NCBI GenBank assembly: GCA_013399305.1
Contig: VXAI01000159.1
Coordinates: 1,622,086-1,686,085, forward strand
Direction of reading: 5' to 3'
Length of the DNA: 64,000 nucleotides
Source: Rostratula benghalensis
Taxonomy: Eukaryota; Chordata; Aves; Charadriiformes; Rostratulidae
The stretch's first letter is position 1. Every line of letters begins with the position of its first letter. This document shows, in pieces, positions 39,851-53,803 of the stretch. A model generated the notes under the pieces. The model was not told the DNA's origin, searched no databases, and saw only the letters and a list, made by a program, of their open reading frames with translations. Made by a program: the position numbers and the translations under genes.

Positions 39851-41478
39851 AGTTAACCACTTTAATCTTTTAAGTGTATTCACTCTCTTTTCCAGCTCAG
39901 CTCAAGAATTAAAAGACAAAAACAGCACAAGAAAGGAGTGATCATGTAAAAGTTTACGTGTGTTCAGAGGCAACTTGGCAGTAATATAGAGGCTGTTTTG
40001 TTTCTCAACAGTGAATTTTAAACAGTTCTTAATTTCACCCCAGTTTATTCAGATATGCCGCTGACAATTCTTTTGGTCAAAACAGGTCAAATTGGTCTTT
40101 TAAAGGGCTCAAAAACTTCCTTGTGTTCCCAAGACTTAAAAGATTGAATTCTATTCTGCTCAGCACCATACGAAAAGAAATCACACTAAAGAAAAAAAAC
40201 AAAAAACAAACCACTACAGGTATTTTGGGGCATTTCTAGGACACATTTATACTCTGCACATGCACACACACACTAATAACACGTGAGGATTTTGATTCTC
40301 CAAAATCTGTAATTAATTCTTAATGGCCAGAGAATAATGGGGAGGGTTTTTTTCATTAAGAAAAATGTTTTTCCTCTATTGTAAACCATGGTATATTTGT
40401 ATATTATCTCATTCACTTGTGATATACAGAGTCTATTTATTTTCTAATAACAAAACCTAAATATTTTTCAATATAGTAGTCATTGCAATCATGAATATGC
40501 CTGGTGCAGCTTGCAAATCTAAGTTCAAAATAGCCAGAAGATTAGCATCAACAGCATTGCTGTTTCTGAGTTTCTGACATGCTAAGGTCAAGTTTTAATA
40601 TGTTCTGGAATGTCCTTTCCAGAAAGAAGGCATTGCTTGGTCTTACGTCTGAATGTCTTCACTGTACTGCAAATCTCTTACAGATAGATCAAGACCCTGT
40701 CTTAATGAGACAATTCTAGTAACATGCCCCAGGTGGATTGTTCCAAAGAAGATGGAAATTCAGCATCTCTTAACTTTCTGTGTTCTCTTTATGAAGAGTT
40801 TCAGTCAGCTATGGTAGAAGATCTTTGGCCGCGCGTACTGATATGCATCATCATAGGCCAAAACACTTACCTAAAAAATAACTCACACCAGAAAATTAAA
40901 ACATTTCTGCACCAAAACCTACCATATTAACATTATTTCTAATGTAGATGTCTCATTACTTACTCATCCCCATTGTCTCAACAGAAACTTCCTTTTAAAA
41001 AAGAAATTGCTTCTTTTGGCACCGAGGAGTCTGAGCTATTAAAACCTCAAGTAAGTCAGTCTCTGCATCTGAGAGCTCAAGGCTCTCAGCTGAAGCTGAA
41101 GCCTAACATTATGCATTTGATTTACAAGATTATACTGTATAAAGTTCACAAACAAGACTTCACTCAAACATCTCATTATGAGTTTAAAAATTTCTGCTTG
41201 CCTCAAAATCTGAAGATTTTAGTTTGGAATTGAAAGCATCTTTTCCCAACGGCCACTGATTCACTCCACATTTTCCCGCAAAGAAATTGTTCAATAACTA
41301 AGCAAGTCTGTTATTCTCTACAATATACTAATGGAGGTGATGCTTCCAATATTATATGATAAACTCCTGCTATAAAAAGTTCTGCTATAAATACTCACTG
41401 CCTCCAGTATTCTGAAAAAAAAGACATGGAGATGAACATCCAACCGCCTGGAAAGTTGCAGGTTAAAAATAAAAAACC

Positions 41479-41492
41479 ATATATATATATAT
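41479..41492. repeat. (AT)n microsatellite
   Basis: Seven AT units. Confidence 0.85.
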
Positions 41493-44400
41493 GTTTTAAA
41501 AATACAGAATACAGTAGAAAAGTAAATAAAAAATAAATCAAAGAGTGGTATAAGACAGCATTCAACTCTTTGCCTCTTGAAAATTTAAATGAATACTCCT
41601 TGAGAGCAAACTACAAAATGCTAACCTTGAAGTGTTGAGTGGCAGAAAGAATTATGGGTTATTGTACTGTCAAAATGCCAGACAGCTGTATGTTGAGTTA
41701 CTGTGTTATTTAGACAATCAGAAACTTGGAAGCTAATGTGACATATTTTTTTCAGTGTGAAAGCTCCTGACATGCGTCATGATAATTTCTAAAGGGACAA
41801 AATGTTATATAAAAAACATAGTGCCTTTATGAAACTGCTGAACAGGTACAACACCACTGCAAGTAGAATTCATGTTAAATACTATAGATAAATAGGACTG
41901 ATTCAGAACATGACTAAAATCGCTATTACATCATTTGCTTGTTCATTTGTTCTATAATTTTATTCTCATATTTGGAGGCATTCTCATGTATAGAGCCAAG
42001 AATTACCTAGCCATTAACTTTAACTTGTTACTTAAACACGTTTCTAATTTTATCCCCAAAAAGAGGCCCTGTAAACCCTTCTTTGAACATTTCCTGAAGA
42101 GAAAATGGGCTGCATTACCTGCTTTGAGACTGGCAAAACCCACTTCTTTTGTGAACTGACACAGCTCAGAAGACTCCAAAAGCTTGTATGATGCATTTCT
42201 CACATTTCACAACACCCAATATTCTCCTTACCTAAAATTAGCTCAGTCTTAACCATAGGAATACTAAGTACAGATTTTCCATTACAAGGTTACATTGGCC
42301 TAATATTGATGGGTCAAAACTGCACTAGGATCCTCACTCTTAGTTCATACAGTTCTCCACACCGTCAAGAAACATTCAAGAAATGAGTTTGGTTCAGACT
42401 CTGAAAGAAGTTTTTTCACCATTTCCAATCACCTTTGTGTCAACAGCTGATTTTCTTCTTATTTCTATAATCTTACCAATAGTGTAAGGTTTTTTTATTT
42501 TTTTTCTATTTCTTGATGCCAATGATACTCCATACCAAACTGCATAATCTAGTCATCCCTCAAATGAAAACATTAATTCATTTACCAGTTGCAAGTGTGC
42601 CTGTTTAACTGAACTCCTTTTTTTTTTTTACTGCTGCTATAAAGACAGAGCCTTGTATCTAACTTTTCTAGACAAATGAATAATTTTCAACTTATTTTCT
42701 TATTTGTGCCCATTCTAACATAAAGCTATCATGATCTTTTTGCTCCATCCATGAGTTTTTCCATGTCTCATACTATTTATCATCACTGTTGTGTGAAGTC
42801 TTTCCTGTTCTGTAATATCCCTTCTTGAGAAGCAAATGATGTATTTTATAATATTGTTAAATGTAAACTCCTTGTAGAAGGCCAGGACATGATTGAACAT
42901 ACTGCTGTCTGGAGACCTTCACAATCTCTGAAAAGACCTGAGGGCCATGATGGGTAATCAGCTGTTCCTTAGTTACACAATACAACACTGAAGGGATAAT
43001 AAGAGGACTAGGTGTATATTTATGAGAATATTGAGGAGTAAGGAAACTATCTTTTATATCTGGCACAAGGGCAAATAGGATGTGAATATAATTTTCAACC
43101 ACAATACCCCCAGTTAAAGAAGGCTGATAAACTGAAAGCGTTTAGAGAAGAATCACAAGAAAAGCTTAGGATGGTAGGTAGCATCTCTTATAACAAAAAT
43201 CCAAGGAAATCAATCTGTTTCAACACCAGTATGATGAAATAAAAGAGTGACTTCAAAACAGTTACCAAGTGTGTACAAAGAGTATGAAGTTTCCTTAATG
43301 AGTTCTTCAATGCAACAAACAGTACAACCAGATGGAAAGCTTAGAGAATAAAGGTTCCCAACTCCAAACTGCAAATACAAAGTATGTTTTTACCAGAACA
43401 GTTTGGAGCTTTCTTCAGTGGTGGGGTTTGTTTGTTTTGGTTCATTTAGTTGGTTGGCTTGTTCGTTTCAATCAAGACAAAAGGACATACTGCGTGTTAC
43501 ACGAGACAAAACTCAGGTCAATCTCCGTAATTGGACAGTTCTTTTTGAATCATCAGATGTGTGAACAGTACCACTTCTATCAAACTAAGGTGCATTATTT
43601 TCATCAACAATTCATTTCATGTGCTGTCATATGGCTTAAACACTTATCCTAATTATACCCAGAAAAGGGTCATAACTAACCTAAAAATATCATCAGAAAC
43701 AAATGTCATTATCTTGTCGCTGATCTTCACTGGTGCAGAACTACAGAACAGTGAGTTAGTCTACCTCAAATCTTTCAGAACAGTGGAAATTAGCCATTTA
43801 TTTCAACCTTTTGCTTTATGGGATTTTGCCAATTTTTTATCACGTCAAATTATGCCTATTACACAGTTAATACTTGGGAGAGGGGAATTAGAAACCTCTT
43901 ATTAAAGACCTCTGCCAATATAAAACATTCACATAGGAAATATAAACAAGAAGACAAAAGCCAAGTTTGAGAGCAGTCAAAAAGTGAACAAAATAATTAT
44001 GTAATGGAGAGGCCTGAAACAGGTGCTTTTAAGATCGCTTATTCAGCTGTTAAGTGAATTTTATCAGAATACGCAGTACATTGCAGCCCATTGTTCTCTT
44101 TCTATATATACACATTGAAAGAACATTTATGACAGTAACGCATTAGACATTTCCATTAGAAATGTTTTTGGTCTTTTGTCATCACACTCAAAAAGAACAA
44201 GATCTTAAGCATTTATAGCACAAGGTTAAATAACTTATTTAGCAATGATATTCATGTTACACAGGTCTTTCTGAACTACCATCACACTCTTTCACCGGAT
44301 TGTTTCTCAATGCAATATAATAGAGCATCCTCCCTACAAGGCTTGCACAAATAAAGGCTTGACTGATTAAAAATATTTCCTTGCATTGAATTCTTATTAA

Positions 44401-47400
44401 GCCAACTCAGATGAAAGAAAGAAATACATTTTAGTATTTCAAATGGAAAAAAAGAGATGGAATTTGCACAATTTCTTTCCTTAAATGTGCTTAATTGTAG
44501 GATAAGACATTAAAGTTGGTACTTCCCCTATCACATTCAACCAAAGCCAAGTCAATGAGAATGTAACAACAGTATTCTATTGCTCTGATTCTTTTGGAGA
44601 ATAAATACCTTACCTAGCATACCTACAGAACAAGAAAGGAGGGGGGCAGGAGGAATAAAAAAGGTGAAAGCAAGCTATACTCCATCTAGTTCTAGATATA
44701 TATATTTAACCAGACAAAAATCTATCACAGTTGCTTTAAGAGTTATTAAACTGTAAACTAAAATCAGTGTTCAACTCTTCTGCACATTTGTTTGGTTGTT
44801 TGTTTGGGGTTTTTTTAAACATTCCAGGCAGATGCCCCAACTCCATAATGTCTCTGAGGCTCTGCAACAGAAACGGCAGCAGAGGTTTCAAAACTTGTGA
44901 CTGCGTGGAATTTCAAACCTCACTAACCTCTCCGAGCACAGAGGCAGCTATCTCAAGGTTGAAAGCTTGCCTGGATCTCTTCTAATTCCAAGCATATGCT
45001 TCTTGTCAATGAGATACAAGGAAGAAGGCTAGACTTTATCAACGTTTATACCTGGTAGTTTTGAACCTCAGGAATTATTGGACTACCATAAAAACGGTAT
45101 TGAGAGCTAACTCTTATCTGAATTAAAGCTAACATTTCTGCTAAAAGACATTTCAATTATGCCAGATCAGTTAAGGATTTTAAATGAGGAATGTCTCCTC
45201 TTCTTACTTTTTTCCAGCTTATTAATTTTTATTTTTATTTGACAGTTAACCTAATGCTAAGATAATACTGTGTAACTTTAATGCTTAAAATTGATATATA
45301 GCCATAGGGCATGCTTTGTGATGGATGGCCTCGGCTTTTATATGAAGAGCCATGGAATTTGATTACTATTGTTCATACTTACCATTGATGATTAATATTT
45401 TCAGGATTAACATTTCACTGATTAAAACATTACTTAAAATAAAGTTATAAAAAAAACAGAAATACCATTACCTTTAAAGCACTTCTTTTGCATGTTCCAC
45501 ACAGCATGAAAATGTCAGCCAATGAAAAAAGCTACAGTGCTATTTACATTACACAGAATTGCTCCCTTTTTTGCATCATCTCTTGATTTATAAGCTCTAC
45601 AACACTCAACCACTCTGCTTCACACAGCTATTTCTGTCCTTTCCCAGTTTAACAACTATTATATACACCACAATTGCTCACTGCCTTATTTTTTGTACAG
45701 AGCTCATATAAATAGGATGTCTTTCAAATGCACCCCGTCTCAGTAAATACTGGAAACATATAAGAAGTATCGTTATAGGTTTCCCTGGTTTTGTACTCTT
45801 CTCCCACTACTTACTACTATGAGAGACAGAGTATTAGGCTGTATGGACCTTTAGTTTGAATGCATTATTGCCATTATGATCTACACCATAATTTAAAAAG
45901 AAAAAGATGCTACAAATGAAAATCAAAGCCCAAGCCTTCATGCACTTTCCTCAAGAGAAAGCAAGCAGATGTTGTGGTTTTTTTTTTTTACACAGCACAA
46001 GAGACTATTAATTCCTTCTGCACTACACCATGGTAAGCAAGAACAAATAAAGCACTTAAGATCAAAATCTGATCGCATAAAAGCTGCATTTCCGTGGGTT
46101 AGATTCAGCTCCCGGATGTTCAGACCTGATACAGAAGGTGTACACTTCCTACCTGCTGTGCTGTAGCACTGCTGGATGGAGAACTGTATCAGCTTTCTAC
46201 AGAAAACCAGGGTCCATGACAATGTACCCAATATATGGCTCATTGAATCAGGTTATTTATTCTTTATCATCTGCACAAATATTCTTAATCATTTCCCTTC
46301 ATACATAAAGTGCTTATTTCTTATTTATGGTTATAAATACAAAGCTGGTAAGACCATATATTACAGGCAATTGTTCTTATAGCAAAAGACACTTAACTTT
46401 AAGGATCAGCCTTCCTGTTCCTGCGCTCATTTCATTATAAAGGGGTTTACCATAAATATTGGAATTTGAATTCCACCCAAGTAATGCATTAATAGATACT
46501 AACCCATTAATAATTCCTGTACTTTTTCATAAATGGGCAAAGTCCAATAAATAAATGGGAGCTCTTACATGTCAGAGCAGGGTTAACAAGCACCAAGGAG
46601 ATTTCAAAGACGAACTGCGGGCAGGGGCTGCCAGAAGGTAAGATTCATAATGATGCCACGAATTCTGGGGACCCATTTTTTACTGTCCACTATGGCAAGT
46701 ATCTAAAATTAAATGCTAAGCAGAAATTTGTCCTGAGCTCTGACATATTGTAGTTTAGGTAAACAATCTCTAAAATTAAAAGCAGATTCTTGATAATAAA
46801 TTCCAACATGTATATCTTGATAACAGACAACCTTCCCTTATAAATCAAAAGCTGTTCTTTCCTCACAGAAACCTTTCCAAATTGGATCAGATGACTTACC
46901 TGAAATATTTCATCCATATCCCCTCTTCCGTGAATACCAGCAATTAATGCCCAGTTTGTAGGGTGACAAAGGGGAAATTTAAATATTAAATGAGAGCTGA
47001 AAATAAGTATGCTACTAAAAAAAGGACATACCCAAGGGACACAACCCTGGATTTTCTATGATCTTAATCAAAACCTACTGGAACAGTAAATAGGTTTTCT
47101 TTAATTAATCAGGTCTGGTGCTACCATTCAATATGAAAATGTGCCCAGGAAGCACTTGCTCGTCAGTCACCCAATTCCTCTCCCTTCGGAAAGAAGTATT
47201 GGGTTTTCCTTCCATTATTAAACAGTCATCAGCTGGCCACATTTATTGCTTTTTGCTTTAGTCCACTGATGTGATGCACCTGCAAAGTCTTCTAAATAAG
47301 GTACGCCTACCACCAAGCTGAGGTAAACATCCAGGACAACTTTTTTTGTTAGCTTTTTGTTTCTTTAAAAAAAAAAAAAAACCACTCCTGAATTTGTTAC

Positions 47401-48261
47401 TCATACCTAAGACATTATATGAGACAGATAAAGAGGTACAGCATATCCAAAAGCACTACTATAGATCAGACCTTAGCTCTTAGAAAGCCCCATTACTATC
47501 CCAAAGATGATAGTACTCCCTCTCAAAGAGGGAGTTTTACTGAAGGGAAGAAGATGTGGGCTCCTCATCAGTACCACAATATGCTCACTCTCTGTCCCCT
47601 GGAACAAGAGCACAGTCCCTCCATTGTGCTGTCTGCTTCTGCCCGACTCAGTAGGGTCGGGTTTGACCATGGTGCTGAGCAATAAAATCCAAGTCATCCC
47701 AAAGGTGCTCTTAGCTTGATTCAATCAGAGCAGAAAAATTGTCAGGATTAAACTTTGCTGGGCCTGGGGATTTATCCAGATATTAGGTAGTAGAAATGCT
47801 GTTCAAGAAACTGCTTCTTTACCCTGAAATCTATGGATGTACTACTCCTGTCTTTTTCATCAGAAGTCAATGTTGAGTTCTGCATCTCAACACCCAAGTC
47901 ACACAATGTTTCTGCTGATTCTTGGTTCAGGAAAACTTTCTGAGAGAAGAGAGAAGAAGAAGTAGCTTCTGTTGCTAAATCTGTAATTTTGTTTCAAGTG
48001 TTTTTTTCTTCTGTGCACATGCATTTCTCCAAATGCTCCGTGGCAACCTTAGCAGTGGCAGACAAATAAAATGATGACGTGAAGCAAGCAACCAGTTTGG
48101 TTTCAATAGCAAAAAGATCTGCATGTCAGGAGGTGCAAGGGGGGAAGAACAAGACTAAAAATCAAACTGACCTACTAACAGCACTCATTTGGTACATCCT
48201 TATTTAGATAAAGTACAAAATTCAAAGGAATGGTGCTCTGAACCTCCTGGTAGGTACAGCC

Positions 48262-48321
48262 CAGCATCATAATACCAGTTACATACTGGTTTTATTAATA
48301 CACAGCATCGTAATACCAGTT
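48262..48321. repeat. Short direct repeat, 19 bp x 2
   Basis: CAGCATCATAATACCAGTT (48262-48280) recurs as CAGCATCGTAATACCAGTT (48303-48321) with one mismatch and 41-bp spacing. Between them, ACCAGT-TACAT-ACTGGT forms a small hairpin. Confidence 0.8.
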
Positions 48322-51300
48322 GGTGGATTTCTGAGTAACACTGTGGTATCTGAAATACATCGCTCTGCTGTCTTTGGAAAGGCTAGGATGTGAAAATTTA
48401 AAAAGGAGGGCTGAAAAGGAAAAAAACAAGTAAGTAACACATATATACAGTGTTCTTGGTTTACAAATCACAGCTTACAAAGAAATCTGGCCAAAAATGC
48501 ATTTAGACCTAGTTAACAAAATATAATGGTCATTGGAAGAATTTAGACCAGCCAGCCCTTTGCTTGGGAAAAAAAAAAATGAAAAAGAAAAAGAAAAAAA
48601 AAAGTAGTTGGAGAGCTGGAACTATATTTTATCTGAAAATTATATTCACAGGTAATGACAAATACAGCTGAACATGAAGAACAATCTTTTCTCCTGCTTC
48701 TTAACAGATAATGACTTCAAGGTCATTCCATTAGTGATCACTGCAGCTTTTAAATGAAACACATATAACCCTAATCCAATTAATGAAAGTATCCTACATT
48801 TCTTATACATGCTAATATTGAATGAATGTTTAAACCTTGGTCATTCACCAGTGCATGCTCTATAAGTCAAAATCAGAGAAGTACAAGAATATTACTGACA
48901 AGGTACGGGGCTGGTGGGAAGCAGGAGAAGTGGCAGTAGGGCATCTTAGCATCTTTAACTTCATTTATACTTACTTGTGTTTATCTTTATAATATGCAAT
49001 TATGCCTACAGTTGGAGGGTGGTTCTTTATGATTTTTTCCCCATGTTTAGTTACGTGACCTATGTTACCTGTAGAGAAATCAGTGGTTTAATCTCACCCT
49101 TCAAGTTGCCACAGTTGCTTTCTTTTCTGTTTTATTTCATTTCCCCTGCAAAAATCACTTCAGATTTTATGCATTCTTTCATTCTGTTTTGCTTTTATTA
49201 CTAACCCTTTTTTTCCCTGTTCTCAGCTCTTTCCAGTCTATGAGTACACCTTCTGTATAAATAAAGCATCAAAACAAAATAAAAGCTTTCCAAAGATATC
49301 TATGCATGGAGGCTTGCAAATCACTGTTTCTGGGCAAGAAGCATGGAATGACCCAACCTGAGCAGCAATAGGGCTGTACAGATACAGCCCCATCACTTAA
49401 CATGGAATTTGTGTATTATATGAGACTAGTCTTGTTGAAAGGACTCCAGTACAGAATGTTTTTTCTGGTCTCTGGTCTCCTACCGACAGGAGTTGTTAAA
49501 GGAAAGTCTTAGTGCCCCTTTCTCCTCAGATTAATATATTCTGTTTTAAAATCTAACTTTAAACTCAGCATCTCATATAAAGCTCTACCAGCGAATCACA
49601 GCAAGGCCAGGCACCTTGATCCCATTTAAGCTATTTTAACTCAGGTCCCCTCAACTCCCATCAGCATCCCTGAAACCTGACACCTTGTGTCACAGAATAC
49701 ACTTAATTCCCATGAACACTTTAAGTTACATTTCGTTTACTCAAAACGGCTTTTTTTCCCCATTGTTTTTAAAATGAAATAAAAAGGCATGGACAGATAA
49801 GGACCCACCACCATAGTAATGAAGATCATAATGTAGTAACCTCTGTAAAGCAACCACAAGCCACACACACAAGAGAGAGGAAACTCCCACCCCTGAGTAG
49901 TAGCAACCTCCACAGGTGGTTCTACTTCCACAGCCTCTGCCTTTCACACAGGATGAAATTTAGCATTAACTACAAAGAACATTTCCTGAAGTTTCAGTAA
50001 TATTATTATTTTGCACTATAAACACATTCTGCAGTGAAAACAGAGGTTAATAAAAGATGCTTCATAAAAAGCATCCAAAGTCCCTTTCTTAGATCACTCA
50101 TTTCAACGATGGCTGCTGAATTAACAGAAGTAGTTTTGTTCAGCAGCAAAGCCAAGATTTATGCTTCCCAATGCGCAAAACCCAACAATGCTCTTCCTGC
50201 ATGAAAGATGCTAATGCCTTCTCTCTCTTTGTGTCCCTCCCGTAGAAATGTGCATGTCAAGACAGTGACAAATGACAGTACTTGTTAAAGCAGCAGGACC
50301 ATCAGGTTCTCACCACCTCACTGCAAGTGGGCTGGGCCTTGTGAAGTACATACTGACAGGATCTACCTCTCTCCTTCGCTCCATGAGTGAAGCCTTCATG
50401 GCCAAGGTGGTGCAGCGAAGTGCAGCTCTCTTGCACCTCTAGCTCTGCCACAACCTGCTGGTTTGCATCCAGAAGTTATCTAATGTTTACATGTTTACCT
50501 ACAGAATTGGACATAATGGTTTCAGAATAGCACACATGATGTGTGCAGCTTTACATCAAGCATGAAAATCAGCTAATCAACCATTGAGAGCCTCTACAAA
50601 GTAACAGCCATGTGGGAATGGTAAGTGTTCACGCACTCAACGCCTGACACAGCATGAAGACGACTGAGCCCCTGACAGCAGTTCACCACTGACCAAGGGA
50701 GGAAACACATAAGATCAAGACAAAACCATTTTCTCTCCCATATGTAAGCATTTTAATTTTGCTGTGGACTCTTTAGATTCAAGAATTTTCTGCCATTCAT
50801 TATGATAAAGATATAAATTTAAGTCCTCTGAGACAGAAGCATACGAGCATAAAATATCAGCCAGCTCCATAATGATATACTTAAAAAATAGTATTTTCTG
50901 AAAATTCTGTTTTCCAAACAAATTTGTATTAAAAAGACAGGCCAGTCTAACTCTTCTCACCTACAGGTGCCTCCCTAGTTTTAAAATAATAATAATTTAA
51001 CGTTTTCCTTTCGTAGCAATGTGGCAAGGAGATTATTTCCCCTCTCCCCCCCTGCCCTTTAAGATTCATTACAGGTATTTTGCAAATGACACTAAAGGGA
51101 AAAGTATTACATTAGAGGTCACAAGTTTGTTTGGGAGGGTAGAAGGAAAAATCTATTTTTAAACTAAGCACATCTATGACGCATTTTCAAATTTAAGGTG
51201 TATAGGGAAGTATTAACCTTGATTCTAATAAAACCTGGAGAAAAATATGAACTTTTCCATTCATAAGCAAGACTCTGATAGTTTTCTAAGGCAGCACCCA

Positions 51301-51726
51301 CGTTCAGACAGCTTAAGCTCTTGAGGGTTGCGTTTCCTTTTGGCAAGCTTCCTCTGAACGACCACAGAGAGCCAAACAGAAACACTGAAAATGGGCTCCG
51401 AGGTAGAGTTCAGGCTGCCCATGAATTTTTATTAAGTGAAATCATTAAAGAATTTAAGTCAACAAAGCCATTATAAAGCCATGTGTGTTCTAAACTTCTA
51501 CTTATTAGAGTAATGTTCAATTGCTTCAAAGAGATTAGTCACATGCATCCCATTAAACATGACTGTAGGATTGAAGCAGAAGAGAATGCTAAACTGCATC
51601 TGTTATTTTAGAAAAGTGTTGAGGTTTGTAAATAGACTTTCAGTCTGAGCCAAACACCTGAAGCGTTATATCTAGAAAATAGTTTTGGAAGTATGTATTT
51701 TATGCAATAAAATTGAATTTATTTCT

Positions 51727-51752
51727 TATATATATATATACACACACACATA
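51727..51752. repeat. Compound (TA)n(CA)n microsatellite
   Basis: About seven TA units run directly into about five CA units. It is probably polymorphic. Confidence 0.9.
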
Positions 51753-52563
51753 AAAATTTTGAGTTAAGAAGCACCTTCTGATCATCTTAGAAATACAGAC
51801 TACACTAGTTGTTGCATTGAACAGCGAGCTAATACAAGCAAATTTTTATCTCCCTATTAGATTTCTGTTATACCGACGGCATGCTGTGTCTGTGGAAATC
51901 AAAGGAAAATCCTGCTTCCTATCTTTGATTTTTTATTCATGTATTTATTGCTTTGGAAATGCAGTAGCTACCAAACTGCACATTGCTACTGTTCTGTGCA
52001 ACACATGAACAATGCTGCATCGTTTTATCTTTTCAATAGAAAAAGTGATTGAATAACATGGAAGCAAATGAACCCACATTAGTATAAACTACAGCACAAT
52101 GTAAAATACTTTCCCCCTTTGAATATTAATGATGCAAGTCTAAAGAAATATATACTAAAGAAATTGATTCAGTGGTCATTCCTTTGTAACAAATACGGTT
52201 TCAGTTATAGTTCTAAAGTGTCATATCAATCAAAATTCATACAGTCTGCTTTTCAAGAAAATACTATTGAAAAATCTTGAATAGTCTCATTTCCTTGTTA
52301 GTAAACAATTGGAATATGATTGCACATATCATTTCAATAAACAGGATTTGAAGCTAGCAGACCAACACGGCTTCTTTCACTTATTTTCCAGCTTACACTT
52401 TTGGGCAATCAGTAACACTCGAGATAACCCACGCACATCCATGGGGCAGACAGCCCCAAATGGTACGATGGTGCCTGAACAGAGAGCTGTGGGCTGGGCA
52501 ACTGGGGCACAGAGTCAGAAGACAAGTTTCTTATTGCTGTAGTTAAATGATTAGTAAATGATC

Positions 52564-52700
52564 TTTGGCGAGGTATTTTACTGTTCACTCACTCTCCTCA
52601 TCTTTCAGGGCACAGAATGTTGGTTTCCAGGTTAACACAGGCCTAGGTCTTGTCTTGAATCAGAATGTAGTATGTATAAATAAATACGTACTGTGGGACA
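52564..52700 (+). repeat. Unclassified duplicated segment, copy 1
   Basis: This 137-bp segment matches 55111-55260 in the same orientation, with about eight mismatches and one 13-bp indel by hand alignment. Both copies contain a pyrimidine-rich CACTCTCCTCATCTTTCAG stretch and end in TAAATACGTACTGTGGGACA. I do not recognise it as CR1 or as an LTR end. Confidence 0.9.
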
Positions 52701-53416
52701 CACACTTTTCAGTTCCTTGCTTTATGCAGGTCACAATAGCTGTCTATGGTTTCAAGTCCTTCTACTTCTCTAAAGACTGGATTTTATGAGCATTATGACA
52801 TAAACACTCACTGAAATCAGGCAGTCACTTGAAGTACTACACACATACATTTTTCAAACTATGTACAATGGCACATATTTTCTCCCTCTTCAGCAATAGC
52901 ATTAAACTGCAATGGTGGAGTTTAGTGTTCTTACATAATTTCTGCAGCAGCATAATCACAAGCAGTGATGCACTGTGCTTTCTACTGTCTTCCATCTAAA
53001 AATTATAAAGCACATTAATAACATTTAGAAAAAAAACCCTGCATATATTTCTGTATTAAGTACTGATGATACATGGCTGACTTAATGTCCAAACGTGCTG
53101 TCTCAGGCTCTAACACAATATTTGAAAAAAACTTAAATCACACACACAGACAAAATACCATTCTGGAGGTCCATGGGACTCTCCGTTGGCACCCTCTTAG
53201 TTACCAGAGAATAAAAAGTTTGGCTCCTGCACATGGAAAAGAAAACTCAGAGACACTGAGGTCCCCATTTTGTCCTGATTATCAAAAAGGATTTACGTTA
53301 CTGCTTTGCCTCAATTTTCATGAGAAAAAAAATAGAATACTTCTCCATTTTCTACCACAAACTCACCATAGTTGAAAAGGTTTAATATTTATACCTGAAT
53401 TGAGCGCTTCCAACTG

Positions 53417-53429
53417 GTTGCTAAGCAAC
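53417..53429. promoter_or_regulatory. RFX-type X-box
   Basis: GTTGCTAAGCAAC has two perfect 6-bp half-sites (GTTGCT and AGCAAC) around one base. This is the near-ideal form bound by RFX winged-helix factors. No promoter or first exon is evident nearby, so it would act as a distal site if functional. Confidence 0.4.
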
Positions 53430-53781
53430 ACTCCTCCCTCCCCAGTATCACGTAAGGGAAAAGACAGAGAGAAGCAGAAAATGAGAAATGTTGGGGAAAA
53501 CAGATTCATCCAGTCTAAGTGAAATTCAATGGGTCATAGGTGCTATTTGTTAGAAAAGTAAAAGGGCACATAATTCCTGCAGGACGCACTAAGACATCAG
53601 TTTATGACATCACGCCAGCAACGCACCATGATTCTGGTACGACAGACAGAACAAATCATCTGATATTCATCTTCTCTGGATCCTAACAGTGACACCACCC
53701 AAACCTCACTTTAAATTTGCTTGAGAAACTACAAGGTTAACTTTTCTAACACAAAACTTGTAAAATCACAACTTTTTCTTC

Positions 53782-53803
53782 TTTTTTTTTTTTTTTCCCC
53801 CCC
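53782..53803. repeat. T15C7 homopolymer junction
   Basis: Fifteen T followed directly by seven C. It is prone to sequencing error, so the exact length should not be trusted. Confidence 0.9.

Larger units (their letters stand above)
28466..52563. other. Long LRMDA intronic stretch, no gene seen
   Basis: About 24 kb of unique AT-rich sequence with no recognised exon, RNA gene or transposon. Dinucleotide runs occur at 34513-34530, 41479-41492 and 51727-51752, and long A/T tracts near 30990, 47366 and 48570. A G/T-rich block lies at 39781-39850 and a GC-richer block of unknown nature at 50290-50465. The stretch 34780-35180 has the look of conserved non-coding DNA, being unique and homeodomain-motif rich, but this is untested. 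Confidence 0.55.

Noticed and set aside
44767..44985. 72-codon plus-strand frame with several cysteines
   Set aside because: Cysteine spacing fits no domain I know, and neither edge has a convincing splice site.
47473..47724. Overlapping frames on both strands, considered as a retroelement piece
   Set aside because: No CR1 or retroviral protein blocks could be recognised in either strand.
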